A program made the position numbers and the translations under genes. A model generated the notes under the pieces. That model ran no database searches, was not told where the DNA came from, and worked only from the letters and a program-made list of their open reading frames with translations. Shown here one piece after another: positions 14,518 to 23,234 of a stretch of DNA of 64,000 nucleotides (within the stretch, counting starts at the first letter, position 1; every line of letters begins with the position of its first letter). Origin of the DNA: an uncultured Veillonellaceae bacterium (lineage in GTDB: Bacteria; Bacillota; Negativicutes; Veillonellales; Dialisteraceae); contig CATVYJ010000009.1 of the NCBI GenBank assembly GCA_958348245.1, positions 1 through 64,000 of the forward strand. Reading direction: 5' to 3'.

Positions 14518-15101
14518 TTTTCCTTCACCCGGCGGAAGAAGAAATACACGGCCAGCACCACCAGCACGAGCGCCGCCGAGCCCGCGGCGATTTCATAATG
14601 GTAGTCCAGGATGGTCTGCCAGTTCGCGCCCAGCACGGAGCCCACGTACACGAGAAGGATGGTCCAGGGCACGGTGCCGATGATGGTGAAGAGAATGAAA
14701 TGGGGCAGCGGATACTGGGCGATGCCCGCCGGGAGCGAGATGAACGTGCGGATGCCCGGCAGGAGCCGGCCCGTGAAGACCGCGATGCCGCCGTACCGCT
14801 GGAACCACGAGTCCGCGGCGATGAGCTTCTTATTTGAGAGGTGCATGTGCTGCCCGTATTTCAGGAGCACCGCGCGCCCGCCCTTCGCGCCGATCCAGTA
14901 CGAGCCGAGCGAACCGGCCAGGCCCGCCGCGGTGCCCACGAGGACCGTCGGCCAGAACGTGAAGATGTCCTGCGACACGAGGAAGCCCGCGAATCCCAGC
15001 ACGATCTCGCTGGGGATGGGCACGTTCATGTTTTCCAGCACCATCGTCACAAAGAGGGCGAAATACCCCCACTCCGCAAGAAAATCCGTAATCAGTTCCA
15101 T
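14514..15101 (-). CDS. DedA family membrane protein
   Basis: A 195-residue DedA/VTT-domain protein with the conserved ENMNVPIPSE (about 23-32), the GSLGSYWIGAKGG stretch and the FTGRLLPGIRTFISLPAG motif (about 109-126), plus a C-terminal membrane helix. Some DedA proteins flip undecaprenyl phosphate back to the cytoplasmic side. Being first in an operon with two undecaprenyl-phosphate-dependent transferases fits that role. The start follows AAGGAT. A good minus-strand promoter lies 37 bases upstream. Confidence 0.88.
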   Translation of the reverse strand: MELITDFLAEWGYFALFVTMVLENMNVPIPSEIVLGFAGFLVSQDIFTFWPTVLVGTAAGLAGSLGSYWIGAKGGRAVLLKYGQHMHLSNKKLIAADSWFQRYGGIAVFTGRLLPGIRTFISLPAGIAQYPLPHFILFTIIGTVPWTILLVYVGSVLGANWQTILDYHYEIAAGSAALVLVVLAVYFFFRRVKEK

Positions 15102-15137
15102 ACTATCCTTATCCCATCTGCAAAAATCACATATAAA

Positions 15138-15166
15138 ATAATATCATCATCTTATAGGCGGGTCAA
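15138..15166 (-). promoter_or_regulatory. Promoter of the dedA operon
   Basis: On the minus strand, TTGACC (15166-15161), a 17-base spacer and TATTAT (15143-15138). Confidence 0.82.
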
Positions 15167-15339
15167 CGCGAAGGGACGCTTTCCGTCCCGATGGCGCGGG
15201 CTTTCCCGCGTCCGCCCCGTCCGCGGGCGCGTTTCCGGAGCCGCGCGGGAAGCATGCCCCGCCGTCCGGGGAGAAGACCGGCGCGCCGCGCAGCCCTGTC
15301 GAAAAAGACGCTGCCGCCGCGCGTCCGGGCGTTCTCCCG
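15167..15339. other. Divergent intergenic region, GC-rich
   Basis: Together with the flanking promoters this is the 330-base gap between dedA and the binding-protein gene. It has a short GGGACG/CGTCCC hairpin at about 15173-15187 and no convincing ORF or RNA gene. Confidence 0.4.
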
Positions 15340-15368
15340 TTGACGGTCCGCCCCTGTCCTGATAATAT
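15340..15368 (+). promoter_or_regulatory. Promoter of the first binding-protein gene
   Basis: TTGACG (15340-15345), a 17-base spacer and TAATAT (15363-15368), with GATAAT two bases upstream as an alternative -10. Confidence 0.65.
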
Positions 15369-15431
15369 AAAGGAAAGCCAATCATATCTATGCGCGGAAG
15401 TAAATATTTATTAAATTCAGGAGATGATCGC

Positions 15432-16226
15432 ATGTTTGGAAAGAAATGGAAATGGATTCTCGCGGCGGGCCTCTGTGCGGGCGCGCTGGCTCTCACCGGC
15501 TGCGGCGGCTCGTCCGGCGCGTCTTCTTCGTCCGGCGCGGGCGCGGCGGACGGCATCGTGCGCGTCGGCGCGGAGACCACCTATCCGCCTTTTGAATTCA
15601 CGCAGGACGACAAGTACGTGGGATTCGACATCGACCTGGCGGACGCGGTGGTGAAGCAGATGGGCGGCAAGATGGAATTCAAGAGCATGGGCTTCGACGC
15701 GCTCATCCCGGCGCTCCAGAGCGGCCAGATCGACCTCATCGCCTCCGGCATGGACGTCACGCCTGAACGGGAGAAGCAGGTGTCCTTCAGCGACATTTAC
15801 TTCGACCAGTCCGGCAAGGTCATCATCGTACCGAAAGACAACGACCAGATTCACGACTGGGCGGACCTCTCCGGCAAAGTCGTAGGCGCGCAGGTGGGCA
15901 CGAAGCAGGTGGAATTCGCACAGGAAGCGGGCGCGAGCCAGGTGAAGCAGTTTGACTCCAACTCGCAGGCCTTCCTGGAGCTCCAGGCGAAGACCGTGGA
16001 CGCGGTGGTCATCGACGCGCCGGTGGGCATGTACTACCTCAAGCAGGGCGCGGACAAGGATCTGAAAATCGTGGGCACGCCGAAGGAATCGGTGGGCTTT
16101 GCCTTCGCGGTGAAGAAAGACAACAAGGAACTCCAGGGCAAGGTGAACAAGGCTCTGAAGGAACTGAAGGAAAACGGCACGTACGACAAGATTTACGAGA
16201 AGTGGTTCGGCGCGTCGGGCAAATAA
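15432..16226 (+). CDS. Amino-acid-type ABC transporter substrate-binding lipoprotein
   Basis: A 264-residue family 3 solute-binding protein. The signal peptide ends in LALTGC with the lipid-modified cysteine at residue 24. The mature protein opens with the typical VRVGAETTYPPFEF strand and has the ligand-loop region DLIASGMDVTPERE and the C-terminal LKENGTYDKIYEKWFG. Such proteins bind polar amino acids outside the inner membrane. AGGAGA precedes the ATG at 15432. No permease or ATPase gene is adjacent. A similar paralogue follows after its own terminator. Confidence 0.88.
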   Translation: MFGKKWKWILAAGLCAGALALTGCGGSSGASSSSGAGAADGIVRVGAETTYPPFEFTQDDKYVGFDIDLADAVVKQMGGKMEFKSMGFDALIPALQSGQIDLIASGMDVTPEREKQVSFSDIYFDQSGKVIIVPKDNDQIHDWADLSGKVVGAQVGTKQVEFAQEAGASQVKQFDSNSQAFLELQAKTVDAVVIDAPVGMYYLKQGADKDLKIVGTPKESVGFAFAVKKDNKELQGKVNKALKELKENGTYDKIYEKWFGASGK

Positions 16227-16247
16227 GCGCGGAAACGCGGGAAAGAG

Positions 16248-16271
16248 GCGCCGGGAGACCGGCGCTTTTTC
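16248..16271 (+). terminator. Terminator between the two binding-protein genes
   Basis: GCGCCGG-GAGA-CCGGCGC (16248-16265), a perfect 7-bp stem followed by TTTTT. Confidence 0.9.
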
Positions 16272-16394
16272 CATAGACGGCGCGCGGGGGAAGTGGCGGC
16301 CCATAGGGATTTTCTATGAGGCGGACCGGGCGCGCTTTCTGTATAATGAGGCCGACAGGTCATGCCGCGCGGTGCGGCAGAAACGGAGGACATG

Positions 16395-17177
16395 ATGAGA
16401 CAGGCAAAATGGCTGGCGGCGGCGTGCGTGGGCGCGGCGCTTTTCATGAGCGGATGCGGCGGCCTCGGCGGCTCCTATTCCGATGCGGCGGGACAGCAGA
16501 AGAAGGAAGCGGTGCTCCGCGTGGGCTCGGATCTGAATTACCCGCCCTTTGAGTACGAAGACAACGGCAGGCCCGCGGGCTTCGACATGGAGCTCATCGC
16601 CGCCGTGGCGGACCGCATGGGCGCGAAGCTCGCAGTGGAGAATATCACCTTCGGCGACCTCATCGCCGCGGTGAACGACAACAAAGTGGACGCGGTCATC
16701 TCCGGCATGGAAGGGACCGACGCCCGGGCGAAGGAGCTCACCTTCTGCGATCCCTACGTGGAAAAGACGGGCTACGCCGTCCTGAAGAACGCCGGGGACA
16801 ACGCGGTGAACGGCTGGAACGACCTGGCGGGCAAAGTGGTGGCCACCCAGGCGGGCACGCGCCATACGGAGCTCTCCATCGATTTCGGCGCGGTGCGCGT
16901 GGAAGCTTTTGACGAAAAGGAAAACGTCATCAAGGCGCTGAAAGACGGCAAAGTGGCGGCGGCAGTGCTGGACGCGCCGGTGGCGCGTTACTACGCGGAC
17001 CACGACGCGTCGCTGGCCGTGGCGGGGGACGTGAAGTACTCCGACAAAGGGCTCGTCATCGCCGTGAAGAAAGGCAATACGGAGCTCCAGAAGCAGATCA
17101 ACGGCGCGCTGAAATCCCTCCGCGACGACGGCACGTACGACAAACTGTACAAAGACTGGTTCGGCGGAGCGCAGTGA
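16395..17177 (+). CDS. Second amino-acid-type binding lipoprotein
   Basis: A 260-residue family 3 solute-binding protein, clearly a paralogue of the preceding gene (LRVGSDLNYPPFEY, then RDDGTYDKLYKDWFG at the end). The lipobox is LFMSGC with Cys21. The start at 16395 sits 5 bases after GGAGG, while the ATG one codon earlier is slightly too close. A TATAAT lies at 16342-16347 without a clear -35. There are no transporter partners nearby, so both proteins must use a transporter encoded elsewhere. Confidence 0.87.
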   Translation: MRQAKWLAAACVGAALFMSGCGGLGGSYSDAAGQQKKEAVLRVGSDLNYPPFEYEDNGRPAGFDMELIAAVADRMGAKLAVENITFGDLIAAVNDNKVDAVISGMEGTDARAKELTFCDPYVEKTGYAVLKNAGDNAVNGWNDLAGKVVATQAGTRHTELSIDFGAVRVEAFDEKENVIKALKDGKVAAAVLDAPVARYYADHDASLAVAGDVKYSDKGLVIAVKKGNTELQKQINGALKSLRDDGTYDKLYKDWFGGAQ

Positions 17178-17185
17178 ACCGGAAG

Positions 17186-17213
17186 AAGGCAGGCCGCGGG
17201 GTCTGCCTTTTTT
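17186..17213 (+). terminator. Terminator after the second binding-protein gene
   Basis: AAGGCAG (17186-17192) pairs with CTGCCTT (17203-17209) and is followed by a T-tract. Confidence 0.85.
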
Positions 17214-17245
17214 CTATCCGTGGCATGTAGAGGAGGCGAGCGGAC

Positions 17246-17572
17246 ATGAAAACCTTTGACCCCGATTATCCATTGCTGGACGAGATGTACCGGGATCCAT
17301 ACTATCCGGATTTTCTGGTGGATAAAATCCGGGACAAACTGCAGAAAGTCATTGTTCTGCTGGAGAGCGGCGCAACCGACGTCGAGACGGTGCAGGACGC
17401 GCTGGACGAAGCCGTCCGCGGCATCAACGGCCTGCAGGAAGAATTTGACGAGAACGGCAGCGAAATCGAAACGGTGGCCCGCGACTGCATAGGAGAAACG
17501 GCGGCTTATATCCTGCGCTGGTTCGGGATTCCCATCGATGAAGAGGAAGCCATCCGGGAGCGCGACTGGTAA
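17246..17572 (+). CDS. DUF5713-like protein
   Basis: A 108-residue soluble acidic protein with the pattern of DUF5713: DPYYPDFLVDKIRDKLQ (about 17-33), LDEAVRGINGLQEEFDENGS (about 53-72), EIETVARDCIG and the ending IDEEEAIRERDW. Biochemical function is unknown. Members of this kind often sit near polymorphic-toxin immunity genes, which fits the next gene here. GGAGGCG precedes the ATG. No promoter of its own is evident. Confidence 0.75.
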   Translation: MKTFDPDYPLLDEMYRDPYYPDFLVDKIRDKLQKVIVLLESGATDVETVQDALDEAVRGINGLQEEFDENGSEIETVARDCIGETAAYILRWFGIPIDEEEAIRERDW

Positions 17573-17648
17573 GATGCGATTTCCCCGCGCAGGGCGATGG
17601 GGCGGAAGCGCAGGGAAATCCTGCGTTGAAATTCGGGAGGACATACAA

Positions 17649-18644
17649 ATGGAGGCAGGCATGACAGAAACCGGAGCGCAGGAAATGAAGTGGCCGAAGC
17701 GGGCGCGGACGGCGGACTGGGAAAAGGGTGTTCTCACGCTGGACGGAAAGACACGGCTGAGCGTCCCCGGGCTGACGGCGGAACTGATGACGAAACTGGC
17801 GGGGTATATGCTGGTGGGGCTCCATGTGAAGGACTATCCCGTATCGAATGACCTGCTCGCTCCGTTTGTCGGGCATAAAAACATGGTCAATCTGGGCATA
17901 GAGAATGGCGCGCTCACCGATGCGTGTTTCTCTGTCTTTTCCACCATGCCCCGGCTGCGCTATCTGCTGCTGGACGGCAACCGGGCCATCGACGGCAGCG
18001 GCCTGTCGGCTCTCCAGAACTGCAAAATTGACCTTCTCACGCTGAACCGCACCGGCCTGGACGATGCGGGGCTGCTCCGGCTGGTTTCCGCTGCAAAAAT
18101 TTCCCGCGTCCAGCTCGATCAGACGAACGTTACCTATGAAGGGCTGCTGGCCGTGGCAGGAAACCGGCGCATCAGACCGGTGGCCCGTGTGCAGTTCTCC
18201 GAAGAACAGATGGCCCGTTTCGCGCAGGCGCAGCGGGAGAAGGGGAAGAAATCCGCCGTGCTGGATGACCGGGCGGCGGAGGAATGCCGCAGGGTGCTGT
18301 CCGCTTTCTTTGCTGAGATGACGGAATGGGAGCAGTCCATGGCGCGGGCCGAATTGGAGGATGCCGGGGCGGTGTCATGTCTGCGGGCCATCTGGGAGAC
18401 GTATGTGAGTGAGAAGCCCCGTCCGGGCTTCCGCCCTCTATGCCTCTCGTATAATCCGCAGGGAACCTATCAGGGGGAGACGTTTCTTGACGCGGAGCAG
18501 GTGACCCGGAACAGGCTCTATATCTACACCCGGGAAAACATCGTGGGTCTGGAACGCCGCTTCCTGATGAAGCGGGCCGGCGAAGGCTGGAAAATCGAAG
18601 CGATGCAGGAACGGCTGGACGGCTGGCGGCGCGCGGAACTGTGA
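17649..18644 (+). CDS. Leucine-rich-repeat-like protein with NTF2-like C-terminal domain
   Basis: A 331-residue soluble protein. Residues of about 45-190 contain irregular leucine-rich repeats (LRYLLLDGN, LLTLNRTGLDDAGLL, ISRVQLDQTN). The last third (about 220-331) ends RRFLMKRAGEGWKIEAMQ, the pattern of NTF2-fold immunity domains. No signal or membrane segment is seen. I chose the ATG at 17649, 6 bases after GGGAGGA; 17661 is an alternative preceded by GGAGG. It follows the DUF5713 gene by 76 bases. A role as an antitoxin or immunity protein is an inference from domain type. Confidence 0.55.
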   Translation: MEAGMTETGAQEMKWPKRARTADWEKGVLTLDGKTRLSVPGLTAELMTKLAGYMLVGLHVKDYPVSNDLLAPFVGHKNMVNLGIENGALTDACFSVFSTMPRLRYLLLDGNRAIDGSGLSALQNCKIDLLTLNRTGLDDAGLLRLVSAAKISRVQLDQTNVTYEGLLAVAGNRRIRPVARVQFSEEQMARFAQAQREKGKKSAVLDDRAAEECRRVLSAFFAEMTEWEQSMARAELEDAGAVSCLRAIWETYVSEKPRPGFRPLCLSYNPQGTYQGETFLDAEQVTRNRLYIYTRENIVGLERRFLMKRAGEGWKIEAMQERLDGWRRAEL

Positions 18645-18719
18645 GCGGGCGGAGGGTTTTGAACCGGAGAGCTGCGGGACTTGCGCGGCAGGTACGGAAT
18701 TGAGAATGACTCTCTTTTA

Positions 18720-18748
18720 TTTACAGGCGTTGCCATATCATGTACAAT
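18720..18748 (+). promoter_or_regulatory. Promoter of the suf operon
   Basis: TTTACA (18720-18725), a 17-base spacer and TACAAT (18743-18748). An 8-bp hairpin AAAGAGTT / AACTCTTT (18753-18760/18777-18784) lies between it and the sufC ribosome-binding site. Confidence 0.75.
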
Positions 18749-18797
18749 ATGGAAAGAGTTAGATTTATTTGTGAAGAACTCTTTTTGAGGTGACATA

Positions 18798-19538
18798 ATG
18801 AGCGAATTGCTTCGTATCGAAAATCTGCACGTCGCGGCGGGGGACAAGGAGCTCCTCCACGGCGTGAATCTCACGGTGAACGCCGGCGAGGCCCACGTCA
18901 TCATGGGGGTGAACGGCGCGGGGAAGTCCACGCTGCTTCACGCCATCATGGGCAATCCCGCCTATACGGTGACGGAAGGGCGCATCTTTTTTGAAGGAGA
19001 GGACATCACGGAGCTCTCCACGGACAAGCGGGCGCGGCTCGGCATTTTCCTGTCGTTCCAGTCGCCCATCTCGGTGGCGGGGATTTCCATGGAGAATTTC
19101 ATCCGCACCGCGAAGACCGCCGTCTCCGGCCAGCAGCAGCGGCTCTTTCCCTTCAAGCGGCTCATGAAGGCGCGCATGCAGGATCTCGACATGGACGCGT
19201 CCTACGCGGAGCGCTATCTGAACGACGGTTTCTCCGGGGGCGAGCGGAAAAAGAGCGAGATCCTCCAGATGCGCATCCTCGACCCGAAGCTGGCCATGCT
19301 GGACGAGACGGACTCCGGGCTCGATGTGGACGCGGTGCGCACCGTGGCGAAGAACATTCAGGATTTCCACACCGCGTCGAACGCGCTCCTTCTCATCACG
19401 CATCTGAACCAGCTCATCCGCTTCATCCGGCCGGATCACGTGCACATCCTCATCGGCGGCCGCATCGTGAAGGAAGGCGGCCCGGAGCTGGCGGACGAAG
19501 TGGAAGCGAACGGCTTCGACGCATACCGGGAGGCGTGA
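18798..19538 (+). CDS. sufC: Fe-S cluster assembly ATPase SufC
   Basis: A 246-residue ABC-type ATPase of the SUF scaffold complex SufBC2D, acting in the cytosol. Walker A is GVNGAGKST (about 36-44), the signature is FSGGERKKSE (about 143-152) and Walker B is LAMLDETDSGLDVDA. The SGGERKK form and DETDSGLD are specific for SufC rather than transporter ATPases. GAGGTG precedes the ATG. It is the first gene of sufCBDSU, followed by sufB after one base. Confidence 0.97.
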   Translation: MSELLRIENLHVAAGDKELLHGVNLTVNAGEAHVIMGVNGAGKSTLLHAIMGNPAYTVTEGRIFFEGEDITELSTDKRARLGIFLSFQSPISVAGISMENFIRTAKTAVSGQQQRLFPFKRLMKARMQDLDMDASYAERYLNDGFSGGERKKSEILQMRILDPKLAMLDETDSGLDVDAVRTVAKNIQDFHTASNALLLITHLNQLIRFIRPDHVHILIGGRIVKEGGPELADEVEANGFDAYREA

Positions 19539-19539
19539 C

Positions 19540-20952
19540 ATGGCGGAAGAACGGAAGAAGAGCCGCATCGACGACGTGGCGCGCAACCTCTACGACGTGA
19601 AGGATGCGGCGGAATTTTCCTACAAGGCGGATACGGGCCTCACGGAGGCGGTCATCCGGGAAATTTCCGCCCAGAAGGACGAGCCCGCGTGGATGCTGGA
19701 AAAGCGCCTCGCCGCGCTCCGCATCTACGAAACGCTGGATGTCGCGCCGTGGATGCCGGACATTTCCGAGCTGGACATGGCGCACATCGACACGTACGTG
19801 CGGCCGAAGACGGACATGAAGGCCCGGTGGGAGGACCTGCCGGAAAATATCCGCAATACGTTCGACCGGCTGGGCATTCCCGAGGCGGAGAAGAAATCGC
19901 TCGCCGGCGTGGGCGCGCAGTACGACTCGGAAGTGGTGTACCACAACGTGCAGGAAGAGCTGGCCCGGCAGGGCGTGATTTACGTGGATTTCGAGACGGC
20001 GGTGAAGGACTATCCCGAGCTGGTGAAGCCATATTTCGGACGGCTCATCCCGCCGAATTATCATAAATTCGCGGCCCTCCACTACGCGGTGTGGTCCGGG
20101 GGGTCTTTCGTGTACGTGCCGAAGGGTGTGGACGTGAAGCTGCCGCTCCAGAGCTATTTCCGGCTGAACGCGCCGGGGGCGGGCCAGTTTGAGCACACGC
20201 TCATCATCGTGGACGAAGGGGCGCGGTGCCACTTCATCGAAGGGTGCTCCGCGCCGCGGTACAATGTGGCCAATCTCCACGCCGGCGCGGTGGAGCTCTT
20301 CGTGAAGAAGGGCGCGGAGCTCCGGTACTCCACCATCGAGAACTGGTCGAAGAATATGTACAATCTCAATACGAAGCGGGCGCTCGTGGAGGACGACGGC
20401 CGCATGATCTGGGTGAGCGGGTCCTTCGGCTCGCACACGTCGTGCCTTTACCCCGACACGGTGCTCAAGGGCGACCGCTCCACCTGCGAATTTACGGGCA
20501 TCACCTTTGCCGGGAAAGGACAGTTCCTCGACACGGGCTCCAAGGTGGAATGCTGGGGGAAAGATACGAACCTCAATATCCACTCGAAGTCCATCTCGAA
20601 GGGCGGCGGCGCGGCCGTTTACCGGGGCGTGGTGCACATCGGGCCGCACGCGTCCGGCGCGAAGGGGGCCATCAGCTGCGAGTCCCTCATGCTGGACAAC
20701 GAATCCCGGTCGGACACTATCCCGGACATCATCATTGAAAATGACGATATCGATCTGGGCCACGAGGCGAAGATCGGGCGCATTCCCGACGAAGATATTT
20801 ATTACCTCATGAGCCGCGGACTCACCGAAGAAGACGCGAAGGCCATGCTCGTGCGGGGCTTTGCGGAGCCCATTTCCCGGGCGCTTCCCCTCGAGTACGC
20901 CGTGGAGATGAACCGGCTCATCGATCTGGAATTTGAAGGGGCCATCGGGTGA
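19540..20952 (+). CDS. sufB: Fe-S cluster assembly scaffold SufB
   Basis: A 470-residue SufB, the usual length. It forms the cluster-building scaffold with SufC and SufD. The right-handed beta-helix core is intact, including HTSCLYPDTVLKGD with the conserved cysteine, GIGVHIGP-like RGVVHIGPHASG and the C-terminal YYLMSRGLTEEDAKAMLVRG shared by SufB and SufD. The start is one base after sufC, so translation is coupled. Confidence 0.97.
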   Translation: MAEERKKSRIDDVARNLYDVKDAAEFSYKADTGLTEAVIREISAQKDEPAWMLEKRLAALRIYETLDVAPWMPDISELDMAHIDTYVRPKTDMKARWEDLPENIRNTFDRLGIPEAEKKSLAGVGAQYDSEVVYHNVQEELARQGVIYVDFETAVKDYPELVKPYFGRLIPPNYHKFAALHYAVWSGGSFVYVPKGVDVKLPLQSYFRLNAPGAGQFEHTLIIVDEGARCHFIEGCSAPRYNVANLHAGAVELFVKKGAELRYSTIENWSKNMYNLNTKRALVEDDGRMIWVSGSFGSHTSCLYPDTVLKGDRSTCEFTGITFAGKGQFLDTGSKVECWGKDTNLNIHSKSISKGGGAAVYRGVVHIGPHASGAKGAISCESLMLDNESRSDTIPDIIIENDDIDLGHEAKIGRIPDEDIYYLMSRGLTEEDAKAMLVRGFAEPISRALPLEYAVEMNRLIDLEFEGAIG

Positions 20953-20958
20953 GGAGGC

Positions 20959-22005
20959 ATGGAAATGGAAACAATCAACCGGCTGCCCATGCTCACATGG
21001 CGCTACCTGAAAACAAACGACAGCACGCTTCCTTTCCGCACGCCCGAACGGCGCGCCGCCGCGAAGTGGTCGGACGAAACGTATTTCACGCCCGGCGCGG
21101 CGCTTCCCGCCCGCTTTGAAGGGGCATCCCCCGCGTGGGTGGATGCGGCCCTCGCGGGCGAGGCGTACACCGTCTCCATCCCCGACGGGGCGGACGTGGC
21201 GCTTGCCGCGGACATTCTCCTGGACGGCGCGCATCCCGACTACGCGGGGACCTACGTCTTCCGCGTGGGCCGGGGCGCGCGGCTCCGCCTCCTCTGGAAA
21301 TGGCGGGGCGGCGGGGAAGCGGGCACGGCGGCGCTCTCCGCGGCGTACGAACTCGCCGAAGGGGCGCGCCTCCACGTATCCGCCGCGGGAAGCGGCCTGT
21401 CCGGGGCGCTCCTCTGCAGCCAGCGCCTCGTGGAAGCGGCGGCGGGGGCCGAAGCGGAGCTGGTCTCCGCCGACCTCGGAGGCGAAACGGTCATCGTCCA
21501 CAGCCGGGGCTATCTCGACGGAGCGCGGGCGTCCATGAAGGAATACGGCGTCTATGCCGCGGGCGGGACGCAGCACCTCGATCTCTTCTACCACATCGAC
21601 CATATCGGGACGGAGACGGAGAGCGACATCGAAGTGAAAGGCGCGCTCGCGGGACGGGCGAAAAAAATCTTCCGCAGCACCATCGATTTCAAGCGGGGCT
21701 GCTCCGGCGCGGTGGGCAGCGAAGGCGACTACGCCGTCCAGCTCGACCCGACGACGAAGAATATTTCCCTGCCGCTCCTTCTCTGCACGGAAGACAACGT
21801 GCAGGGCAACCACGCCTCCAGCGCTGGACAGATCGACGAAGGGACCGTATACTACCTCATGAGCCGCGGCCTCACCCGCGAGGAAGCGCGGCGCATCGTC
21901 GTCGAATCATTGATTCGTCCGCTCATCGACCGCCTGGATGAAAGCCTCCGGGAGGACGCGCTCGCCGCCGTGCGGGCGAAGCTGGACGAAGGAGGGAACC
22001 CATGA
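20959..22005 (+). CDS. sufD: Fe-S cluster assembly protein SufD
   Basis: A 348-residue SufD, paralogous to SufB in its C-terminal half (GNHASSAGQIDEGTVYYLMS, about 273-292). The N-terminal part is divergent as usual for SufD. It carries the conserved late histidine in GNHAS and pairs with SufB in SufBC2D. The first ATG (20959) follows GTGAGGAGGC; a second ATG two codons later is possible. Its stop overlaps the sufS start by 4 bases (ATGA). Confidence 0.93.
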   Translation: MEMETINRLPMLTWRYLKTNDSTLPFRTPERRAAAKWSDETYFTPGAALPARFEGASPAWVDAALAGEAYTVSIPDGADVALAADILLDGAHPDYAGTYVFRVGRGARLRLLWKWRGGGEAGTAALSAAYELAEGARLHVSAAGSGLSGALLCSQRLVEAAAGAEAELVSADLGGETVIVHSRGYLDGARASMKEYGVYAAGGTQHLDLFYHIDHIGTETESDIEVKGALAGRAKKIFRSTIDFKRGCSGAVGSEGDYAVQLDPTTKNISLPLLLCTEDNVQGNHASSAGQIDEGTVYYLMSRGLTREEARRIVVESLIRPLIDRLDESLREDALAAVRAKLDEGGNP

Positions 22006-23234
22006 ATATCGAAGCCATCCGCAGGGATTTTCCCATCCTTGACACCCGCTGCGGGGGGCGGCCCGTCGTCTATTTCGACAACGCCGCCACCACGCAGAAG
22101 CCGCTTCCCGTGCTCGAGGCGGCCTTCGAATACAGCACGCACCGCAACGGCAACCCCCACCGGGGCGCGCATTATTTCTCCATCGCCGCGTCTGAAGCCT
22201 ACGACGGCTCGAAGGAAACGGTGCGGCGCTTCCTGAACGCGGCCGGCGCGGAAGAAATCATCTACACGCGCAACACTACGGAAAGCCTGAACCTCGTGGC
22301 CCGCTCGTGGGGCGAGACCCACCTCGGCCCGGGGGATAAAATTCTCATCACCATCGCCGAGCACCATTCCAATCTCGTGCCCTGGCAGCGCGCGGCGCGG
22401 AAAACCGGCGCGTCCCTCGAATATATCTATGTGGACAGGGAAACCGGGCGTTTCCCGCCGGAAGAACTCGCCAAAATCGACGACCCGGCGGTGAAGCTCT
22501 TCGCCTTCGCCCAGGTGTCCAACGTGCTCGGCATCGACTTCGACCCGAAGCCCCTCATTGCCCGGGCGCACGCCCACGGCGCGGTGGTCGTCCTCGACGG
22601 CGCGCAGAGCGCCCCCCATAAGAAAATCGACGTGCAGGACCTGGGGTGCGATTTCTTCGCCTTCTCCGGGCATAAGATGTGCGCCGCCGGCGGCATCGGC
22701 GTCCTCTACGGACAGCGCGCGCTCCTCGAAGAGATGGAGCCCTTCCTCCTCGGCGGCGACATGATCGACACCGTGGAAGAGCAGACCACTACCTTCGCCG
22801 AGCTCCCCGCGAAATTTGAAGCGGGCACGCAGTACGTGGAAGGGGCGGTCTCCCTCGAGGCGGCGATCCGCTACGTGGAAGCCGTCGGCTTCGATGCCAT
22901 CCGTGAGCAGGAACGGAAACTCACCGCCCGGACCCTCGCGGGCCTTGCGGCCATTCCGCACATCCGCGTCATCGGTCCCACGGACCCCGCGGAAAAGGAA
23001 GGGCTCGTGTCCTTCACCGTGGACGACGTGCATCCCCACGACGTGGCGCAGATCCTCTCCGCAGAGGGCGTCTGCATCCGCACGGGCCACCACTGCGCCG
23101 AGCCGCTTCACCGCTATCTCGGCGTGAACGCCACCTGCCGGGCGAGTTTCTATTTCTACAACACTGAAGAAGAAGTGGACTACTTCCTCGAAAAACTGAA
23201 GGGCGTCCGCCCCATGATGGGATATGATACGTAA
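22002..23234 (+). CDS. sufS: Cysteine desulfurase SufS
   Basis: A 410-residue class II PLP-dependent cysteine desulfurase that supplies sulfur for Fe-S assembly. Visible features are YFDNAATTQKP near the N-terminus, the PLP-lysine segment FAFSGHKMCAAGGIGVLYG and the catalytic cysteine in RTGHHCAEPLHRYLG. Paired with SufU directly downstream (no spacer), it is expected to pass its persulfide to that zinc protein. Confidence 0.96.
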   Translation: MNIEAIRRDFPILDTRCGGRPVVYFDNAATTQKPLPVLEAAFEYSTHRNGNPHRGAHYFSIAASEAYDGSKETVRRFLNAAGAEEIIYTRNTTESLNLVARSWGETHLGPGDKILITIAEHHSNLVPWQRAARKTGASLEYIYVDRETGRFPPEELAKIDDPAVKLFAFAQVSNVLGIDFDPKPLIARAHAHGAVVVLDGAQSAPHKKIDVQDLGCDFFAFSGHKMCAAGGIGVLYGQRALLEEMEPFLLGGDMIDTVEEQTTTFAELPAKFEAGTQYVEGAVSLEAAIRYVEAVGFDAIREQERKLTARTLAGLAAIPHIRVIGPTDPAEKEGLVSFTVDDVHPHDVAQILSAEGVCIRTGHHCAEPLHRYLGVNATCRASFYFYNTEEEVDYFLEKLKGVRPMMGYDT

